Shown: positions 41,248 through 52,160, numbered from the stretch's first letter. The stretch: DNA of 64,000 nt from Pyropia yezoensis (GCA_009829735.1 CM020619.1:11212375-11276374); one strand, 5' to 3'. Program-made: numbers and translations. Notes: generated by a model not told the origin, from the sequence alone.

Positions 41248-44200
41248 TCACTTGGCCTTCCCTAAGGTTGAGGGAGGGCAGTTAGGGTCGATATCATTCC
41301 GGGCGCAGCACGCCCGGACCTTTTCAGCAGGAAGATCCTCCACGTATTCCCACGTATCATCTTTGGGCTTATAGCCGAACCAACGCACCCTCAACATGAG
41401 GCGGTTTGTGTCCTCATCCCACCCGTGGTCGATGAACTTATCGAACACGAACTCCTGCGGGCCCTGTTTGGTCGCAGGTAGCGAAGGCAGGCGCCACGTC
41501 TTCAGCGCACGCGCCCAAGCCGGGTCGCCTGCCGGAGGTGGTGCAACTTTTACCACGTCCTGTCCGTTTACTGTGCGGACCCCATCGTCACTTTCGATGG
41601 TAAACCGTCGTCCATCCGTACGAAGAACTTGGTATGGCCCCTTCGTTTGGAACACCAACTTACCCCCAGTTGGGGTGTGTGAGTGTGCCAGTACCCAGTC
41701 AACCTGCTCGGGGACGTGCTTGGCATTGCGCACCATCTTGTCAAAAGTGCGTTTGTAGCGCTTTTGCGCATTGTCCATCTCAGCCCTGACTTTAGGGATG
41801 AGTATCTCGAGCCTGGCAGCGAACTCCACCTTACTCTAAGTAGGAGTAGGTGTACTGCCATCGGCCTCCCTAGTTGGGAGCGGCCGCCGTACGGCAATAG
41901 ACCACACGCGACGTGGGGTCACAAAAGCGAGGGGTACTTCCCCGGTAGATGAGTGAACCTGCGAATTGTAGGCGGTCGTAAGAATAGAAATGTATTGGTC
42001 CCACGTTCTCACGTGCTCACTCACATAGTGGCGCAGCTGTCGGACAATAGTTTTGTTGAAGCGCTCCACCTGCCCATTAGTTTGTGGGTGGTAGGGGGTG
42101 CCATAGTTTGCGTGAACCCCCAACATATCCAGCACTCCCTGAAACAGTACAGACGCAAATTGCCGTCCATTGTCCGATAGTGTACTATCCGGAATGCCAT
42201 ACGCGGCAACCCAGTGATCTAGGAAGGCTGACACGACCGACATGGCCGTGATCTCTGCCAGAGGGATCGCTCGCGTAAGTTTCGTGAAGCGATCGCAGAT
42301 GACCAGGAGGTACTGGTTGCCATCCTCTGTCACTGGCAGGGGCCCAAGGATGTCCATTGCCAACGCGGCAAAGGGCTCCTTAGCCGGGAACAGCAACATA
42401 GCCGTAGTAGGCCGCCGTTCCATCAGCCGGTTCTGTGCACAACTGGTGCAGGCAGCCACCTAACTGTAGATGTCCACCACCATGGACGGCCAGTAGTACC
42501 TGGTCATCAGGGTCTGGTATAGTTTACTAGACCCCAGGTGTCCACCTGTGGGAGCGTTATGCTCCCTCTCAAGGATACTGTCCTTGAGGGATGCGGGGAC
42601 GACAAGTTGTTCAGTCCCCTGAATTACCCCCCTCCTCAAGAGGAGGCCATCGTCTCCGACGAAGAATCACGTCTCCGCCACCGTATCTAGCGTATCCCTC
42701 TGCGACTAGCAGAAGGAGTCTTCGGCTTGGACCTTCACCACCTCGTCCATGGAAATTTGTTCAGTCCCCTGAATTACCCCCCTCCTCAAAAGGAGCCCAT
42801 CGTCTCCGACGAAGAATCGCGTCTCCGCCACCGTATCTAGCGTATCTCTCTGCGACTTGCAGAAGGAGTCTTCGTCTTGGGCCTTCACCACCTCGTCCAT
42901 GGAGAGGGGCAAGTACTTCTTGTTCCCTGGCGCCTCGGGGTTCAACGCCTGACCCGAGCGCGTGACTACCCCCACGATGGGGATGTCATCATCGACTGAG
43001 TTAGTTTCCAGCCCCTCGGTAGGCACCCGAGAGAGACCGTCCGCTAGGGCATGCTGCCTGCCGGGACGGTACTCAATATCAAAGTTGAAGGGTACCAGTC
43101 GCACCCTCCACCTGTTGAGACGGGTGTTGGTGCAATCCGTCTTAAAGATGAACTGCAAGGCGCGGTGGACACAGCGGATGAGGAACTTCTCACGCTCTAG
43201 GTACTGAAGAAGTGACGTCACCGCCCACACCACTGCGAGTCCTTCCAGCTCGGTGACTCCATGGTTCTTCTCAGCCGAGTTCAGCCCCTTGCTGAAGTAT
43301 CCTACCGGCAAGTACTCCTTGTCCGGCTGTTGCTGAAGCAACACACAACCAAGTTGATCGTAGCTAGTCTCCACGTCTAAGATGTAGTGGCCTCCCAACC
43401 TGGGAATAGCCAAGATAGGGGGCTTCAGCAGTAGATCCCGGAGAGTCTCAAAGGATTCCTGCTCCACCCGACTTGGGGGACGCAGGTTCTTCGGTAGCGT
43501 CGAGCTAACTAGCTCATTCAGCGGCTTCGCCACCTTGGCGAAGCCCTTGGTGAAACGTCGGTATACGTTACACATCCCGAGGAAGCTCCTCATCTCGGTC
43601 TGTGTCCGGGGGTACTGAGCCTTACGGATGGCTCTCAAGTTCTTCTCATTGACACTGAGGCGCCCCGGACGGGCAACATGTCCCAAGTATTCCACCTCCT
43701 GAGTGAAGAGGTGGCACTTGCTCGCCTTCAGTGACACACCGGCGTCAGAAAGTAGCTTGAAAACCTGACAAAGATGGTCAATGTGCTCCTCCGGACTTCG
43801 GGAGAACACAATGATATCGTCTAGGAACACAAGACAGATCTGCCACCGTACTCCGGCCAGAATCATGTCCATAGCGCGCTGGAAAGTTGCCGGCGCGTTG
43901 CACAGTCCAATCGGTAGTCGCTTCCACTGGTAGGTACCACAGTGACAGGTAAAGGTAGTTTTCTGCCTGTCTTCCGGGGCAATGGGAATTTGCCAATACC
44001 TCGCGTTACAGTCTAGGGTAGAGAACACGTTTGCTTCCCCCAGTGAGTCCAGGCAGTCGTCCATCCTAGGTAGGGGATGACTATCCTTCACCGTGCTCTC
44101 GTTGAGCTTACGGTAGTCGATACAGAACCGTGGGGTCCCATCAACTTTGGGGACAATGACCACCGGACTCGCCCACTCGGCGTTACTGGCCTCAATCACA

Positions 44201-45396
44201 TCGAGGGCCTCCATGCGAGCGACTTGCTCTTTGACGAGGGCCCTTGAACGGGGCCCGCCCCTATACGGTTGTTGACGTATAGGGGGTGCACCGGGTTTCA
44301 ACTCGATCCGGTGTTTGGTGGCTCTCATGAGCCCCAATTGACCATCCCACAACTTGTGATATTGGTCCAAGAGGCGTTCAACTCGAACCCTCAACTTGGG
44401 TGGAACATTCTCCATGTTCACATGGGGTCTAGGAGAGGCGGACGGCTTGGGTTGGTGCTTCTCCTCTCCAGACTTCGGGTCGCTACTCGCGCCCGCATTG
44501 AGGGTGACCGCTACTACCGGTCCCTCATTTTGGTCGATATAGTCGAACTTGGCTCCCGACTTGAAGTACTTGGGCGACAAGTTCAGGTTCATCACCTGAA
44601 CCTTCCACGGGACTCCGGCTTTGGAGTCCATCGTTCCAAGGGCAACATGCACTTGGTGCTTACGAGCAAGACGTGGGTTAGGGTGTACCAACCCGTTCCC
44701 CGTACAATCAGTTACAACGTCAACGTTTGCCACCGAGTTGGGAGGCAACGTGACCTTACACGCTAAACGCAGGGTAGCAGTAAACCCCTCTCTCACGGAG
44801 CAAACAGGCTTCGACCGTGAGACTGTTACAGGAGCCACAGACTTTCCCTTACCAAGGATGGGGATGGTCTCCCCATTCATGAATTTGACCCAATACTCAG
44901 GGCCACAAATCAGAGGTACTGGTGTTACAACATAAGGGGTACCCAGAAGCAGGGGTACCGATATATTCTCGAGTACTCCATAGGTCACGTCGACCTCGTG
45001 GGACCCCAACCTAGTTGGTAGGGTTACGGCACCAACAATGGGCAGTACCCCACCATTGATGTCGATTATATGGTCGGCCTTGGACCCCCAGCGTTGGAGC
45101 TTCACCTCCTTAGGTAACAGAGACTTGCGTACCAAAGAGGCTCCTGAACAAGTATAAAGTACGATACGGGCACAACAGGCACGGCCGGGGGCTAGTTGCA
45201 CCCGGCCAGCCACCTGGAAGTTCTCACCCGTCAGCACCGCGATGACCCGACGTGGGTTTACATTCTTGGGGAGTCCTAACCGAGGTGGGCGGACTCCCTT
45301 AGGTCGGCGCAGTATCCGACAGGGTTGGTTCGTCCTCTTGACTCACTTGGCCGAGGCTGCCGTTGTGAGCTTAGTACGGCCAGCTCCAACGGTCAT
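41248..45396 (-). pseudogene. pol: Pol polyprotein of family A copy 2, multiply disrupted
   Basis: Same domain order as copy 1: protease, RT (CLVFLDDIIVFS), RNase H (DVETSYDQLGCVLL), integrase (C-C of the zinc site at AACTSCAQNR; AMDILGP, LSDNGRQF, GQVERFNK) and chromodomain (RWFGY, TWEYVEDLP). Lesions: TGA for Trp at 45345-45343 just after the frameshift site; the protease catalytic Asp codon is now Tyr (45156-45154) and the next Gly is Cys; TAG at 42708-42706 for Lys, within a 150-bp duplication; TAG for Trp at 42462-42460; and TAG for Glu at 41838-41836. Asp-to-Glu in the RNase H DxD-like motif may also matter. The frame is otherwise kept. Confidence 0.9.
42607..42906 (-). repeat. 150-bp tandem duplication inside pol of copy 2
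   Basis: TTGTTCAGTCCCCTGAATTA recurs exactly 150 bp later (42607 and 42757), with near-identical sequence through both units. 150 is divisible by three, so the duplication alone keeps the frame (50 residues between RNase H and integrase). Copy 1 has a single unit. The two units already differ at several positions. Confidence 0.85.
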
Positions 45397-45405
45397 TCGT
45401 TTCCC
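45360..45405 (-). promoter_or_regulatory. Programmed -1 frameshift signal, gag-pol (copy 2)
   Basis: On the minus strand GGGAAAC (45405-45399) is in register with gag, followed by GAATGA (6 nt including the stop) and the stem-loop CCGTTGGAGCT/AGCTC-A-CAACGG (45392-45360). Heptamer, spacer and stem match copy 1 exactly; the 10-nt loop differs (GGCCGTACTA here, GGTCGTCCGA in copy 1). Confidence 0.82.
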
Positions 45406-47339
45406 GCCGACTTGGCGTCAGAATCCGAGGGCGATGGGGAAGACGACGAGTCCGAGGACGACGTGTCCGCCCCCTCCGCCGAGGGTGTGGCGACCGCCAC
45501 TACCGGTCGAGGTCCACCCTCGCGGCGTGAACGTACTTCGCCCGTAGCCGACTTCTTACTCGCATTCTTAACGAGTTGTTGAATGCGTTTACTCAACATA
45601 GGGCAATCATATGCCCAGTGTCCATCGGCGTTGCAGTTCCAACACCGATGGTCAGTTCCCGGAGGAGTCTTCCCGACTTGGGAAGTAGATGAGGTACCCT
45701 GGGAAGCTCCCACGGCAGCTACTACCTTATCCTTGCGGATTCGTCGTGCCTCTCGTAGCTCTCTGGCCTGGCGCGCCTGCTCTAGCTCCTTGGCCAACTC
45801 GGCCTGACGCTCCTGGCGTTGCTCCTCCAGCAACTTGCGGTAGGCCTCCCCTCTGCGGTAGGCGAACCTGGCCAACTCGGCTAGCGTCGCCAGGGCAGTA
45901 TTCTGCTCCCGGGTACCCGTACGGACTGACCAATGGAGTCCCTCCACCAAACGACTCTTCACCACAGCTTGTGGATGAAGAAAGCCACAAAGATTATTGA
46001 GCTTACGGACCCGCTCCGCAAAGGACAACTCGTCCTCCGTCTCTTCTTGATGAGCTTGCGTAAAATCCTCGACTTGAGAAGCCAACGCGGCTTCACTCAC
46101 CGTAGCTCTCAACAACCAGTTCACGAGCTCCAAGTAGGACGTCACCTCACCAGCGCCTCCACTTGAGGAAATGGGCATGACGGACATGAGCTCTGTCCGT
46201 AGGTCGCCCTTGGTAAAATCCTGTAGCATGTAGAAAGCCATGCCTTCACTTATGGCATTGTCGTCACAGGCTTTTGTGAAACGATGTAGAAACTCAAAGA
46301 CACGGAGGGGGGGAGTTCTATCCCACTCCGCTTTGTGCCCAAAAGAGTAAAGTGCATTCTTCTTGGCACGGCCCATAGCTCGGGCCTGAATAGGACCGTA
46401 CGCCACCGACTTGTTGTGGAGGGCGTAGGTCTCACAGTCGAAGATCCTCTGATAGACCGGGTTGGCTACCTGGATCTTGGGCGGCACCCCACGTTGAGGG
46501 AAAAGCCGCTGAGGCAATGAGGTGAGTTGACCCCCAGTGCCCGCCGTTTGCCGCGGCGAGCTTGGCATAGCTGCCGGCGTCTCCGAGGGGAACTCCCCCG
46601 TAAAGGGCGTGCGCCCCACCGAGAATGGTGTGGCTCCCTCTTTGGGAGTCACAGGGGTCGCCCCCGGTACGGGGCGACCCGAGACAGGCGTAGGGGGAAG
46701 TGTCCCCTGCGTCTGCGGGCTCCAAAGCCCCAATCCGGTCTGGGCATTGAGCCCATCTGGCAAACTCGCCACAATCTGATTCAGAATGGTATTTGTCATC
46801 GTGACCACCAGTTCCGGCAAAGTCTGCCGCATCACATTGGTCGCCTCCCGACGGACAGTTTCCGCGAGGAGTGGGTTACCGACTCCAGTTGAGTCTCGGT
46901 CCGCCTCCGGGAGTCCACCTGAGGGGTAACCACGATCCTCAGAGGTCTCAGCCGGGGGCATGCGCGCGAGCCCATCGCCGACCAACGGAGGTCCGCCGTC
47001 CTCCGAAAGCCTAGTTGGCGACGGCTGCAAGCCGAAGTTGGCTACAACCCGAGTGGATCCCGCTGGGACAGTCCTCTCACCATGGGACGTTCCCGTTGAG
47101 TGTACCACACGGTGGCCGGACTTCGGCCCACCAACATCAGGGGTGTCACCCGAATGAACTCCCGACTGAGTCGGGGTGGCCAGCTGCCCGCCCGTACTCC
47201 CATTCCCGCTGGCTTGAGGGACCTCGAGTCCTTCTGCGACCCCAGGTACACCTACCTGTGTCTCACCAGTATTCAAAGGCACTGGAGTACGTGCGTCACC
47301 CGTGTACTCCCCAGACGACGGGGGGCCCGATCCAGCCAT
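45393..47339 (-). CDS. gag: Gag polyprotein of family A (intact)
   Basis: 648 residues from a true ATG at 47339 (MAGSGPPSSGEYTGD), the only full-length family A gag in the window. The N-terminal ~330 residues are Pro/Gly/Thr-rich and probably disordered. The capsid-like region follows (about 345-500), with FEFLHRFTKACDDN, FYMLQDFTKGDLRTELM and SYLELVNWLLRATV, which resembles the retrotransposon gag domain. Next come LSFAERVRKLNNLCG, an Arg/Glu-rich helix and the CCHC zinc knuckle CWNCNADGHWAYDC, then a Ser/Asp-rich tail. It assembles particles and binds element RNA; pol is expected as a -1 frameshift extension. I see no lesion in this frame. Confidence 0.9.
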   Translation of the reverse strand: MAGSGPPSSGEYTGDARTPVPLNTGETQVGVPGVAEGLEVPQASGNGSTGGQLATPTQSGVHSGDTPDVGGPKSGHRVVHSTGTSHGERTVPAGSTRVVANFGLQPSPTRLSEDGGPPLVGDGLARMPPAETSEDRGYPSGGLPEADRDSTGVGNPLLAETVRREATNVMRQTLPELVVTMTNTILNQIVASLPDGLNAQTGLGLWSPQTQGTLPPTPVSGRPVPGATPVTPKEGATPFSVGRTPFTGEFPSETPAAMPSSPRQTAGTGGQLTSLPQRLFPQRGVPPKIQVANPVYQRIFDCETYALHNKSVAYGPIQARAMGRAKKNALYSFGHKAEWDRTPPLRVFEFLHRFTKACDDNAISEGMAFYMLQDFTKGDLRTELMSVMPISSSGGAGEVTSYLELVNWLLRATVSEAALASQVEDFTQAHQEETEDELSFAERVRKLNNLCGFLHPQAVVKSRLVEGLHWSVRTGTREQNTALATLAELARFAYRRGEAYRKLLEEQRQERQAELAKELEQARQARELREARRIRKDKVVAAVGASQGTSSTSQVGKTPPGTDHRCWNCNADGHWAYDCPMLSKRIQQLVKNASKKSATGEVRSRREGGPRPVVAVATPSAEGADTSSSDSSSSPSPSDSDAKSAGNE

Positions 47340-47438
47340 GTTGGCTAACGATCCGTAAGACTCGGTCCAAGTCCACCGTTCCTCTGAGACAGAGGGCCCC
47401 GCACACCCGGGTGCACCCGGAGGAAAAGATTACCTCTG

Positions 47439-47456
47439 TCCCCTGCTGCTCCACCA
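47439..47456 (-). other. Primer-binding site, copy 2
   Basis: Two nt inside the 5' LTR on the minus strand stands TGGTGGAGCAGCAGGGGA, beginning with the TGG that pairs with a tRNA CCA end. The same 18 nt follows the 5' LTR of family B. I cannot name the tRNA. Confidence 0.65.
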
Positions 47457-47458
47457 AA

Positions 47459-47927
47459 TGTGGCAAAAACCACTCGCACACACGGCACCCAAGTTGGGGC
47501 GGTGCGCAAGGGCTGCCTCCCGTGTCGGGGGAACCGGAAGAAGTGCAACTTGCACACGCGCTATCCCTGTTGTGGAGCAAACCCCCCACGACAAAACAAG
47601 AAGATGGTGTGTGAACCAACAGTTTCTTGGTCGGGACGGGGAAGCGAGGCCAAGCCCCGCTGTCCCTCCCCTTATCCCCCCAGTATCCCCTCCAAATCTC
47701 GCCACTCGAAATCTCCCACCCCAGCACCTGCCAACCGGGCCACACGAAAATTCAAGACGATCAAATGCAGAAAACCCTCAAATCCACGTTGGATTTACTA
47801 CTAAGCTAACTATCCCTAACTTAGGGAATAGGGACCCAATTGCATGGGGAGGAACGGGTCAGGCTAGCTGCCTGCCGCCCCTTGTATGGCACGTGTTGCC
47901 CCTCTACCTGGGGTCAATACTGCCACA
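47459..47927 (-). repeat. 5' LTR of family A copy 2 (469 bp)
   Basis: Same ends and length as 39090-39558, differing at about 16 positions by eye. CGGTG follows directly at 47928-47932. Confidence 0.95.
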
Positions 47928-47932
47928 CGGTG
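47928..47932 (+). other. Target-site duplication CGGTG (right), copy 2
   Basis: Exact repeat of 39085-39089 next to the LTR end. Confidence 0.92.
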
Positions 47933-48450
47933 CGTGGCTCTCGGAGGTGGTGCCGCGAAAGGCCGACGGACGTCGGTCGACTTCACATGCGACAGCTAGT
48001 ATCAAGGGCCGTCCATTGTTTCACTGGGTGTGCTATCGGGCGTCCGACGGAACGGAGCGATGCGGTCGAGCCCGTGTCTTGGTGGCCAGCCTGAACGGGT
48101 CGGTCCGCCGAGCTGTGGTTTTCGAGCGCGCAGCAGCAACCACTTCAGCACCGGACTGTCCTTTTTCTGCCTATGGGTGCACCCGGCTGCGTTGGGTTTA
48201 TCAGCGGGGTTGTACTGAGGCAGACCTTTTGAGCTCTTGATTTGAGCGCGATTACGAAGGTGCTCAGTGTGGAGCACGACTGCGACGATTGGGTGACGCG
48301 GAACGGCCTCACCGACTTTCCGACAACGCACGCGATTGATGCAGACGTCCTCGACCAGCAGCTTTTCTTCGTCAACGCTTTCGCGCGCGAAAAGTTTTTT
48401 TTGCTTGTTAGGTTGCTTTGTGGTTGTATGTGTCTTTCGATTTCTTGCTC
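47933..48450 (+). pseudogene. Plavaka-like transposase, 3' part after the LTR insertion
   Basis: Directly after the duplicated target site a protein-like frame reads AWLSEVVPRKADGRRSTSH and later CPFSAYGCTRLRWVYQRGC to a stop at 48238-48240. A neighbouring frame continues with LSVEHDCDDWVTRNGLTDFP and FFVNAFAREK to about 48400. This matches the expected downstream continuation of the transposase cut at 39089: GCTRLRW and the following VEHDCDDW/FFVN blocks look like the C-terminal end of the same protein. Assignment rests mainly on position, composition and continuity across the insertion. Confidence 0.45.
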
Positions 48451-48933
48451 TGCAATCCTCTGCATACACATTGCGGTTGACTGCAACTGGAGAAGTTTTC
48501 CATATTGTCACTTTGCGCATCTGGAGTGCGTTCTCCGGTGTTTGCTTGTATGACCATGTAAAAACTTGTATTTTGCTTCGTGAAGCGACTATGAGCGATT
48601 TTGCCCAGTCAAAGTGTGCATGATGAGCGTCTTGCTCCCGTCGTCATTCTTCCTCCAGAACACGTTCCAAAAGCTGATTTGATGAATCAAGAGCCCTTCT
48701 TGGAGCGGGGGTCAACATGAGCAACTGGGAGGGCTGGGGGGCGGGGGGGGGGGTGCGGCGGAGAGCATCCGCAGCTGCGATTGACAAGGATTTGAAGAGT
48801 CAGACGAGGATTCACGGAAAGAGGGATGGGGATGGCTCAGGACGTAGCAAGGCGAGGCGATTCGGTGAACTCTTCAATCGTGGTCAGACGGACGTACAGG
48901 CTCTTGCTCTTCGCGACTGTACCAAGCCAATAG
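48451..48933. other. Spacer and small interrupted frame before family B element
   Basis: 48717-48933 (+) has an ATG-led frame, MSNWEGWGAGGGVRRRASAA, ending KSQTRIHGKRDGD and RDCTKPI at the LTR. It would have continued into the sequence right of the insertion at 58815 for only about 16 more codons. I cannot assign it. 48451-48716 shows nothing recognisable. Confidence 0.35.
48929..48933 (+). other. Target-site duplication AATAG (left), family B
   Basis: AATAG directly precedes the left LTR and recurs exactly at 58810-58814. Confidence 0.9.
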
Positions 48934-49576
48934 TGAGGTGGTTATCTGGGCGTAAGCCCACACCAACAGGGTACTTTATCTTCCTGAAGGAGATGGTGGG
49001 GAACCCGGGGTATAAACCCTGGAGTCAGAACCGCCGGAACGTAGAGCTCCACGCGAAGGTGGAAGCGTCCGGGACGGGGAACACGAGGGTAACGCAAGGT
49101 TGATTTTTTGTGAGGGGGAAGCAACGGGCACAGCCCCACGCGCAGATATCCCTCTTTGGCCCGCCGGTCCAGGGCCCGCTGTGGGACCCCGGAGTTCGAG
49201 CCAACACTCCCTACACTAAACACCCAATCCAAACACTCAGAACCCTCCAACACATCTCTCCACGCAAAACACGCTCAGTGGAGGGATCTCACTAAATCTC
49301 GGCCAGATTGGGGTGGAAGTAGCCCGCCCTGGGTAACTTCCATTCACTGGCCAGAAGGCCAATTCCAATCGGGCGGGCGTAATCGCTCTGCCCGATATTA
49401 TCTTATCTCCCCCTCCCCATTCATGGGGGGGATCCAGCGAGGATGACGTGGCGTGCCCCTCCCGAGGGAGGAGTGACCCCCTCCTGCCCCCGATTGGTCC
49501 GGGGCAGAGGTCGCCACGATCCGCCTCCCCCTGAAGGGGGATGCCCCTAGGCCGAGGGGTGCGGTAAACCCCCACA
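48934..49576 (-). repeat. 3' LTR of family B (643 bp)
   Basis: On the + strand it runs from TGAGGTGGTTATCTGGG to GGTAAACCCCCACA. The first TGTGG of the partner LTR is TGAGG here, a point change inside the terminal inverted end. Confidence 0.93.
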
Positions 49577-49584
49577 CTCCCCAC
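49577..49584 (-). other. Short polypurine tract, family B
   Basis: GTGGGGAG on the minus strand abuts the 3' LTR. It is shorter and less pure than the family A tract. Confidence 0.5.
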
Positions 49585-52160
49585 GCCTTAAGGCCACGCG
49601 TCCCGTGTGGCATATGCCGACACCGACGAGAAGGGGTCGTGTGACGCACCCCTCAAAGGGGGTGCCGCCTTGGGACGGCCATCGCACCCCCTCCCAGCCC
49701 TGGGCAGCCCCCTTCAGGGGGGTGCCCTCAGACGGAGCACACGGGGGGTGCCCACACACACCCCCTGCTTACCGCTCTTCACCCGGGGGGGCCAACCCAC
49801 GTGCCCCCATCCGGGGGCACCGGGCCTGCGCGGAACGGGTGCGACCCGGGTTTTCCCGGGCGTCTTTACTCATCGCACCCTCATACGAGGGTGCAACAGC
49901 GGGGTCCTGGGAGAGAGTGTCACCCCTCCCCTCCTTGTCGAGCTCGTCCTTGGCGCCACCATACGGTGGAGCCACCGGCCTCCTTGTGGGACCCCACCGT
50001 TTCTCGGCGGGGCACCTTGGCCCGTCGCGGTATTTGCCCCCCCCCCCCTTTAAAGGGGGGTCTCCGCTGTGAGTGCGCCGGCCGTCCGGGCGGCCGCCAT
50101 CGTCTCCTCTGCGCTGTCGCCGCTGTGGGCGCGCACCTCTTCCTCGGTGCGCCGCCGCTGTGGGCGGGCACCGTTGCTGTTTTCCGGCCGCTGTGGGCCG
50201 GCGTTCTCGTGGCCGCGCCGCCCCTGCGGGCGCGCGGCATTGCTGTTGTCCGGCCGCTGTGGGCCGGCCTTGTCGTCCTTCTTGCGGCGCCGCTGTGGGC
50301 GGTCGCCGTTGTCTTTGTCCGGCCGCTGCGGGCCGGCGCTGTCGTCGTGGCTCCGCCACCGCTGTCGGCGGACCTCTTCCTCCCCATCGCGCCGCCACCA
50401 AGGGCGGGCGCTCCTGTTGTCGTCGCGCCCCCTCTGTGGGCGGGCAACTTCTGGCTGGACGCGTCGACGCTGTGGGCGGGCGCCTGTTTCCTTGTTGCAG
50501 GGCCGCCCTTCTGGGCGGCCGCTATGTCGTCTCCGGGAGACCACCCCCCTATGGGGGTGGATGACATACCGGAGGGTGACCGTTGGTCAACCCCTGATGG
50601 GGTCGACACCCACCTGGGCGTACCGCTCGTCTCTCTGGACGAGGATCGGCACGACTCCACCAAGGGCAAGGGCGAGCGGTCGTTGCTGCCACCGTCAAGG
50701 GCGGCAACTGTGGGAGGGTCTTATTACCCTCTCACGTCACTCTGCTTGCACGCCCTGTGCCTGTGCACCCCCGTGGAGGTGCCGACGGCCACGTGCCAAG
50801 CCACGCACACGTGTAAACGTACGCGTCTACCACCCCTTTCTGGTACGCCTAGTTAAGGTGTGCAGCCTGGGTTTCTTTACACTAGCCTTTTCAAAGAAAC
50901 ATGCAGCCCTGTGAGTGGCTGAGAAGAAAATTGGGGTTCTTTCATGACCTCAATTTTCACCCCACGCCACAGAGGCCGTGAGGGACGGTCGGGAGCAGCC
51001 CCGGTGGCGCGGCCACCCGGATTTTGCGCATGAGTGTATCCCCGCGAGTGAATCTACCCAACCCCTTGCACGAAATTTCCACCCCTCCCCCCCCTCCCGT
51101 CGCCTTGACGCCTCCCCCTTCAACCCCCCCCCCGCCGGAGTCTGAAGGTGACAGCCCTTCCCCCATCAATAACTCCATTCCTGTCGCTGTTTCCCCGGGC
51201 ATTCCCAGACATCTCTGAGATGCCCCGGGGAAGCGTCTGCAGGTGTACTATGAGGGTCGAAAAGCCTCCGAGATGCAGAGGACAGTGCATCCGCCACAGA
51301 TGGTAAAGTCACTGTCATGGGGGGACTGCACCTGCCCCGATACGTGAAAAGACGCCCCCTGCGCCGGGCCCACCCCTGCTTGACCTCTCTGACCCCGGGT
51401 GTGGCGGGTAGTGAGCCTTTGGGGGGAACGCCGGGCGAGGGTGGTGGCCTTTGGGCGCTGTGCGACGGGATGAGGTGGGGCGGGTGGCACTTCACCAAGG
51501 TGTGGTGTTTCGTTCCGGCAGCCGTTTTTCGAGGAACGGTTGACTCTCCACTATGCATTCTTTTCAAATGTTTCTATTCTCACCTGCCCCACACGGCCGC
51601 GACAACGGGTGCAGGTGAACACGTGTACATTCTTCAACTTCCTGTGGCCCAAAGGAAGAAAAAGACCTGACACCTCGCTCTTGAGCCAATGCGGCGACAG
51701 AATTGCCTCTCAGAGCGATCGAATTGAACTTCGTCGGCCAATGAGGAGACGAGGGAGCCTGTGAAACCCAGGCTGCACAAAAAACGCCCTCTAAACTAGG
51801 CGTGCTGGCGGGTGAGTTGGCCAAGTGGTACCACGGTACCAGTGTAAACGGCGGTGGAGGCGTACGCCATCGACGCCGTTAGCAAGGCGACCCCATATGG
51901 GGTCGACGCAAAAGGATTTTGCGACGACGACGGCGTCCGCCATCGTCGTCAACCTTGCGCTACTCACGAAGGTGATGGCCTCGCGGAGATGGTCGACGAC
52001 CGATGCCATCAACCTGAGCCCACGACCTTCCGGTCGTGAAGCAAACATTTTCCCACAATGCTAGCGCAGAGTGCTCATACGCGGTGCGGTCCTCGTTTGT
52101 ATAATTTTTGCAAACGTAGTCGTCATAGTCGGCGGGAGAGACTAGAGAGGGCGACTTCCA
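49585..52160. repeat. Hairpin-array region between pol and 3' LTR, family B
   Basis: About 2.6 kb without a recognised protein. It holds at least ten short hairpins, for example GTGCCCCC-ATCC-GGGGGCAC (49801-49820), GCACCCTC-ATAC-GAGGGTGC (49875-49894), TGGCgCCACC-ATAC-GGTGGaGCCA (49951-49974), CCCCCCTTT/AAAGGGGGG (50043-50060), CCACCCCC-CTAT-GGGGGTGG (50541-50560), CGACCCCAT/ATGGGGTCG (51888-51905) and CACGACC-TTCC-GGTCGTG (52021-52038). Between 50090 and 50520 a ~36-bp degenerate repeat carries GCCGCTGTGGGCGGC-like palindromes about twelve times. A plus-strand (antisense) frame keeps these repeats in register as APPLWAG units (49801-50856), but both strands are open through GC bias, so I do not call it a gene. 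Confidence 0.7.

Larger units (their letters stand above)
39090..47927 (-). mobile_element. Complete Ty3/gypsy chromovirus, family A copy 2
   Basis: 8,838 bp, bounded by 469-bp LTRs and a 5-bp duplication, and transcribed from the minus strand. In element order: 5' LTR (47927-47459), primer-binding site, gag, frameshift signal, pol, antisense gene (+), polypurine tract, 3' LTR (39558-39090). By eye the two LTRs differ at about 16 of 469 positions (about 3.4%), mostly transitions, so the insertion is not recent. It interrupts a DNA transposase. Pol has several nonsense codons, a protease active-site change and a 150-bp duplication, so it is not autonomous. Confidence 0.96.

Noticed and set aside
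49110..49650. Frames inside the family B LTRs (repeated at 58343-58880)
   Set aside because: Identical in both LTRs simply because LTRs are duplicated; no domain.
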